Assembly (NCBI GenBank): GCA_900315845.1
Contig: OOHK01000002.1
Coordinates: forward strand, 186,001-250,000
DNA: 64,000 bases
From: Candidatus Avelusimicrobium luingense
Lineage (GTDB): Bacteria > Elusimicrobiota > Elusimicrobia > Elusimicrobiales > Elusimicrobiaceae
Direction: 5' to 3'
The notes under the pieces are model-generated. The model worked only from the letters and a program-made list of their open reading frames with translations. It was not told where the DNA came from and ran no database searches. Positions 61,326 through 64,000 of this stretch are shown here, piece by piece; the stretch's first letter is position 1, and each line of letters begins with the position of its first letter. A program made the translations under genes and the position numbers.

Positions 61326-62792
61326 ATGAACAATCAGGACAATAAAGCGATTTTTTTTAAGCGCGAAGCGTTAAAGCGCGTAGTAGAAGCCTTTGATAAG
61401 GGTGCGTTGGAAACGCAAGCGTATCGTATCCCCTTTGAAGCCTTACCGCAAAACTCTACTTCCGGCGTACGTTGTTGTATTTATAAAGAGCGGGCCGTTT
61501 TCCGGGCGCGCACCTTGGCGGCGCTGGGCGGCAGTTTGGAAACAGACGACGAAGCCACTTCCTTAAACGACTACGCCAAAGCCGCGATGTCGCGCAAAGC
61601 CCCTGCGGAAAACACACTTACCGTGTTAGATATTGCCTGTAAAGCGTGCGTCAAAGCGCGCCATATTGTAACGGAAGCCTGCCAAGGGTGTTTGGCACGG
61701 CATTGTCAAGCGGCGTGTAAATTCGGCGCGATTTCCATTTCGCCCGAAAACGGACGTTCCAAAATTGATCCCGATAAATGCAGAAACTGCGGTCAATGTC
61801 AGGCGTCTTGCCCGTATAACGCGATCACGTACGTGCCGGTCCCTTGCGAACAAGCCTGTCCGGTGGACGCTATCCATAAAGACGAAGACGGATTTGCTCA
61901 TATTAACTTTGATAAATGTATTTCATGCGGGAAATGTATGGACGCGTGCCCGTTCGGGGCCGTCATGGAACGCAGCCAACTCATTGACGTCGTACGCGCA
62001 ATTAAAAGTCCGCAAAAAGTATGCGCGATGATTGCCCCGTCTATCGTCGGGCAATTAGAAGGAACGCTGCCGCAAGTAGTGACCGCTTTAACCAAAGCCG
62101 GTTTTGATAAAGTAACCGAAGTCGCATTAGGGGCAGATATTACCACCGCCGCGGAAGCACGCGAACTGGTGGAACGATTGGAAAAAGGGGCTCGGTTTAT
62201 GACCACGTCATGCTGCGCCGCTTGGGTACAAGCCGTTAAAAAACATCTGCCCGCCTTAAAAGATTTTATCTCCGATGCCAAAACCCCTACCGGATATACC
62301 GCGGAAATTGAAAAGGCCAACGGATTTATTACCGTATTTATCGGGCCGTGTGCCTCTAAACGCTTGGAAGGGCGCGAGGATCCGAACATTGATTATGTAC
62401 TCACGTTTGAAGAAATCGATGCGTTGTTACGTGCGCGCAACATTGATCCGAAAGTCTGTGAAGAAACTCCCTTGCGTACGGATATTTCAGCCGACGGACG
62501 TTATTACGGTGTAACGGGCGGTGTGGCGCAAGCGGTAGAAAATGCCCTCGCCGGAAAAATGACGATTAAAAAAATGACCTTAAACGGATTAGACAAAAAA
62601 GCCATGCTGATGTTAAATGCGTATGCACAAGGCAAAGCGGGAGACTTTCAACTGCTGGAAGTGATGAGTTGCCAAGGCGGTTGTATCGGCGGGCCGTGTA
62701 CGGTTAAAAAACAAGCGCAAGTGATTGGGGAAATCAAAAAGTTTGTAGAAACCAGCCCCAAATTTAATCCGCTATCCGATGAGAAAAAATAA
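61326..62792 (+). CDS. [FeFe] hydrogenase-like protein with ferredoxin domains
   Basis: The 488-residue protein has cysteine-rich ferredoxin-type domains (about 100-215, including CRNCGQCQASCP and CISCGKCMDACP) and a hydrogenase catalytic domain (about 230-475). The H-cluster motifs are TSCCAAW (295-301), GPCASKRLE (341-349, with GPC in place of MPC) and EVMSCQGGCIGGPC near 455. All cluster cysteines are there. The variants are closer to the non-prototypical groups than to the well-studied group A enzymes, so it may evolve hydrogen, act as a sensor, or serve another redox role. No maturation gene (HydE, F or G) is in the window. Confidence 0.85.
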   Translation: MNNQDNKAIFFKREALKRVVEAFDKGALETQAYRIPFEALPQNSTSGVRCCIYKERAVFRARTLAALGGSLETDDEATSLNDYAKAAMSRKAPAENTLTVLDIACKACVKARHIVTEACQGCLARHCQAACKFGAISISPENGRSKIDPDKCRNCGQCQASCPYNAITYVPVPCEQACPVDAIHKDEDGFAHINFDKCISCGKCMDACPFGAVMERSQLIDVVRAIKSPQKVCAMIAPSIVGQLEGTLPQVVTALTKAGFDKVTEVALGADITTAAEARELVERLEKGARFMTTSCCAAWVQAVKKHLPALKDFISDAKTPTGYTAEIEKANGFITVFIGPCASKRLEGREDPNIDYVLTFEEIDALLRARNIDPKVCEETPLRTDISADGRYYGVTGGVAQAVENALAGKMTIKKMTLNGLDKKAMLMLNAYAQGKAGDFQLLEVMSCQGGCIGGPCTVKKQAQVIGEIKKFVETSPKFNPLSDEKK

Positions 62793-62804
62793 AAGTTTGT
62801 GTAA

Positions 62805-62843
62805 AAAAACAGCCCTGTGATTATTTCACAGGGCTGTTTTTAT
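62805..62843. terminator. Bidirectional terminator between the hydrogenase-like gene and pilin 7
   Basis: AAAAACAGCCCTGTGA and TCACAGGGCTGTTTTT form a perfect 16-bp stem with a 5-base loop, with T runs on both strands. Confidence 0.92.
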
Positions 62844-63353
62844 TTATAACTTAATCTTATATTCGTCGCAATTGATGGACTGTCCGACCTCAATAGCACC
62901 GCAAGTAGTATGCCGGGTAAATGTTCCGATTCCTTTACAAACCGAAATGGTAACCGGATCCGTCGGGTCAGCCAAACAATAAGGCCCCGGCTCGTGGTCG
63001 GTTTGATGATCCAACCACCACTCCAATTGCGTCCGACGGGCCGCTCCCCCCAGATACCGGCCGCGCAAGACAAAGCGCGCCCCGTTAGGTAAGGTATAAT
63101 AACTTTGCGAAGTCACCGATCCGCCAGCCGGAAAATCTACATCCAATTCCTCAACATCGGTAGTATAACTGCCGTTGGTTAAATAGTAGGCTTCCTCGGC
63201 ATCCGCGAGTGATTTAGCAACGGGCAACAACGTCATAAAACGGCTCTTTTCAACGGCCTTGTTATATTGCGGCAGAGCCACCGCCGCCAAAATACCGATA
63301 ATCAGTACAACTACTAATAATTCTATCAGTGTAAATGCTTGGTTATTTTTCAT
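62844..63353 (-). CDS. Type IV pilin-like protein, dispersed family member 7
   Basis: The 169-residue protein has the short leader MKNNQA before FTLIELLVVVLIIGILAAVA, again with Ala before the cleavage site. It has YYLTNGSYTTDVEELDVDFP and a C-terminal SVCKGIGT, plus three further cysteines. GGGAGAAG lies before the ATG. The promoter is TTTTTTGC then TACACT at 63383-63391; TTGACA occurs upstream. A terminator separates it from the next gene on each side, so it is a one-gene unit. Confidence 0.86.
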   Translation of the reverse strand: MKNNQAFTLIELLVVVLIIGILAAVALPQYNKAVEKSRFMTLLPVAKSLADAEEAYYLTNGSYTTDVEELDVDFPAGGSVTSQSYYTLPNGARFVLRGRYLGGAARRTQLEWWLDHQTDHEPGPYCLADPTDPVTISVCKGIGTFTRHTTCGAIEVGQSINCDEYKIKL

Positions 63354-63382
63354 CTGGCTTCTCCCTACGTGATATATTTATA

Positions 63383-63391
63383 AGTGTAGCA
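63383..63391 (-). promoter_or_regulatory. Promoter of pilin 7
   Basis: The minus strand reads TTTTTTGC followed by TACACT. TTGACA upstream is 17 bases from a second candidate -10, TATAAA, so the site could be read either way. Confidence 0.45.
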
Positions 63392-63424
63392 AAAAATAGT
63401 GTCAAATTTTCGCCGAAATAACAC

Positions 63425-63459
63425 ACATCCCCATTTGTCCAACCGACAAATGGGGATGT
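63425..63459 (-). terminator. Terminator downstream of the TRL-like lipoprotein gene
   Basis: ACATCCCCATTTGTC and GACAAATGGGGATGT form a perfect 15-bp stem with a 5-base loop. The U tract on the minus strand (GTGTTATTTC) is weak. Confidence 0.65.
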
Positions 63460-63484
63460 TTCAATTCGTTTTTAGACCGAACAT

Positions 63485-63787
63485 TTATCTGCCGGTAACA
63501 ACCGTGCAGACTTCGGAATAAATCGCATAACTCTTAATATCTCTATCGATAGACGCTACTTGGGTAATGCGGCCGTTCTTTTTCGCCGTTTCTACCGACA
63601 TATCGCCTTGAATTAAGAGGCCCAATACGTTGGTCGCACAAGCACGTCCCACACGCGTTCCGGTAGCGTTAGTAGCCAAAACCGGTTGTTGGGTTTGGGC
63701 GAACAAAGCCGTACCGACATAAGTAGGCGGGGTAGCACAAGCGGCCAGCATCAGTGCGGCAGCAGATAAAAACATTAATTTTTTCAT
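63485..63787 (-). CDS. TRL-like lipoprotein
   Basis: The 100-residue protein has a lipoprotein signal with lipobox LAAC (about 14-17) and a mature part matching the TRL-like family: GRACATNVLGLLIQGDMSVE, then AKKNGRITQVASID. The family name comes from tRNA-associated loci, and its function is not known. AAGGAG precedes the ATG, and a TGTTATAGT promoter is at 63825-63833. It would be anchored to the inner or outer membrane. Confidence 0.78.
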   Translation of the reverse strand: MKKLMFLSAAALMLAACATPPTYVGTALFAQTQQPVLATNATGTRVGRACATNVLGLLIQGDMSVETAKKNGRITQVASIDRDIKSYAIYSEVCTVVTGR

Positions 63788-63824
63788 TCAAAAACTCCTT
63801 CTTATAAAGTAATACGACACCATT

Positions 63825-63833
63825 ACTATAACA
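63825..63833 (-). promoter_or_regulatory. Extended -10 promoter of the TRL-like gene
   Basis: The minus strand reads TGTTATAGT and gives a leader of about 30 bases with AAGGAG. Confidence 0.5.
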
Positions 63834-63866
63834 TATTTTGACCGTTTGAGCCAAAAAATCATCGTC

Positions 63867-63893
63867 AAAAAACCCCGCATAAAGCGGGGTTTT
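63867..63893 (-). terminator. Terminator downstream of rpsI
   Basis: AAAACCCCGC and GCGGGGTTTT form a 10-bp stem with a 5-base loop. The minus strand continues into TT-rich sequence, so it ends the ribosomal transcript before the TRL-like gene. Confidence 0.8.
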
Positions 63894-63916
63894 GCAAATA
63901 TCGTTCCTTTTCCAAA

Positions 63917-64000
63917 TTAACGTTTGGAGAATTGGAAGCGTTTGCGGGCACCGGGTTGACCGGGTTTCTTTCTTTCCACCATACGCGGATCGCGCGTAAG
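63917..64000 (-). CDS. rpsI: 30S ribosomal protein S9, C-terminal end (partial)
   Basis: The last 27 codons on the minus strand read LTRDPRMVERKK, then a short linker and RKRFQFSKR before TAA. This matches the strongly conserved S9 tail, whose final SKR reaches the ribosomal P site and contacts tRNA. The rest of the gene lies beyond the window, probably behind rplM. Confidence 0.93.
   Translation of the reverse strand, partial: LTRDPRMVERKKPGQPGARKRFQFSKR

Noticed and set aside
43098-63391. Sigma-54 promoters before pilins, suggested by TTGC(T/A) as a -12 box
   Set aside because: Only pilin 7 has a sequence (TTGACAC) at the correct spacing for a -24 box, and it lacks the near-invariant GG. 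Pilins 5 and 6 do not fit the spacing. The same TTTGC element precedes tRNA-Leu and purB, so an extended -10 explains it better.
1-64000. CRISPR arrays, insertion sequences, prophage or integron features
   Set aside because: No regularly spaced repeats, transposase, integrase or phage structural gene was found. The repeated pilin N-termini are coding similarity with many synonymous differences, not mobile repeats.

Overview
The window looks like a chromosomal segment of an Elusimicrobiota bacterium, probably a gut lineage close to Elusimicrobium. This is inferred from content and not from a database match. The strongest clues are seven pilin-like genes with a nearly invariant N-terminus, scattered one at a time among housekeeping genes, together with a Gram-negative envelope (LptF/LptG, an RND efflux pump, a predicted outer-membrane protein) and a fermentative outlook (fructose PTS, [FeFe] hydrogenase-like protein, two phosphofructokinases). 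Gene density is high. No CRISPR array, insertion sequence, integrase or prophage gene was seen.

Layout. 1-5 kb: end of a secreted protein gene, lptF-lptG, pssA-psd phospholipid genes behind a tRNA-Leu, a YacP-like gene and ssrA (tmRNA). 5-16 kb: phosphohexomutase, response regulator, pilin 1, CorA-like transporter, membrane Ser/Thr kinase, murI-pgeF, a REC-GGDEF protein, pilin 2, two tandem MntP-like genes, serine dehydratase and tRNA-His. 16-22 kb: glycosyltransferase and polysaccharide deacetylase, then a complete fructose PTS operon (fruK, EIIABC, HPr, EI). 22-33 kb: a surface-glycan locus (GtrA-like protein, nucleotidyltransferase, HAD phosphatase, APH-type kinase, flippase-like protein, GT2, 941-residue membrane protein) divergent from a NeuB-like synthase and an acetolactate-synthase-like ThDP enzyme, with pilin 3 at the end. 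33-46 kb: EAL/degenerate-GGDEF protein, deoB, pilin 4, nadE, a small metal-binding protein, a GtrB-like glycosyltransferase, a CBS-domain transporter, pilin 5, a HAD phosphatase, purA-purB and pilin 6. 46-64 kb: AI-2E-family permease, coiled-coil protein, soluble histidine kinase, outer-membrane protein, a pseudo-phosphatase, then a long operon (RND pump, ispH, pfkA, rlmB), a secreted unknown, the hydrogenase-like protein, pilin 7, a TRL-like lipoprotein and the end of rpsI.

How the parts relate. Many genes concern the cell surface: LPS export, phospholipids, glycan precursors and transferases, pilins and efflux. Sugar enters through the fructose PTS and passes to glycolysis through FruK and a PfkA of mixed motif type, with hydrogen as a possible electron sink. 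Signalling is represented by a cyclic-di-GMP pair, a transmembrane Ser/Thr kinase, a soluble histidine kinase and a stand-alone receiver.

The most notable observations are a recurrent extended -10 promoter (TGnTAnnnT) that often leaves no room for a 5' leader, the dispersed pilin family, four enzymes or carriers with key residues altered (NadE, HPr, a purple-acid-phosphatase-like protein, a GGDEF domain), and the NeuB plus ThDP-enzyme pair in the glycan locus.
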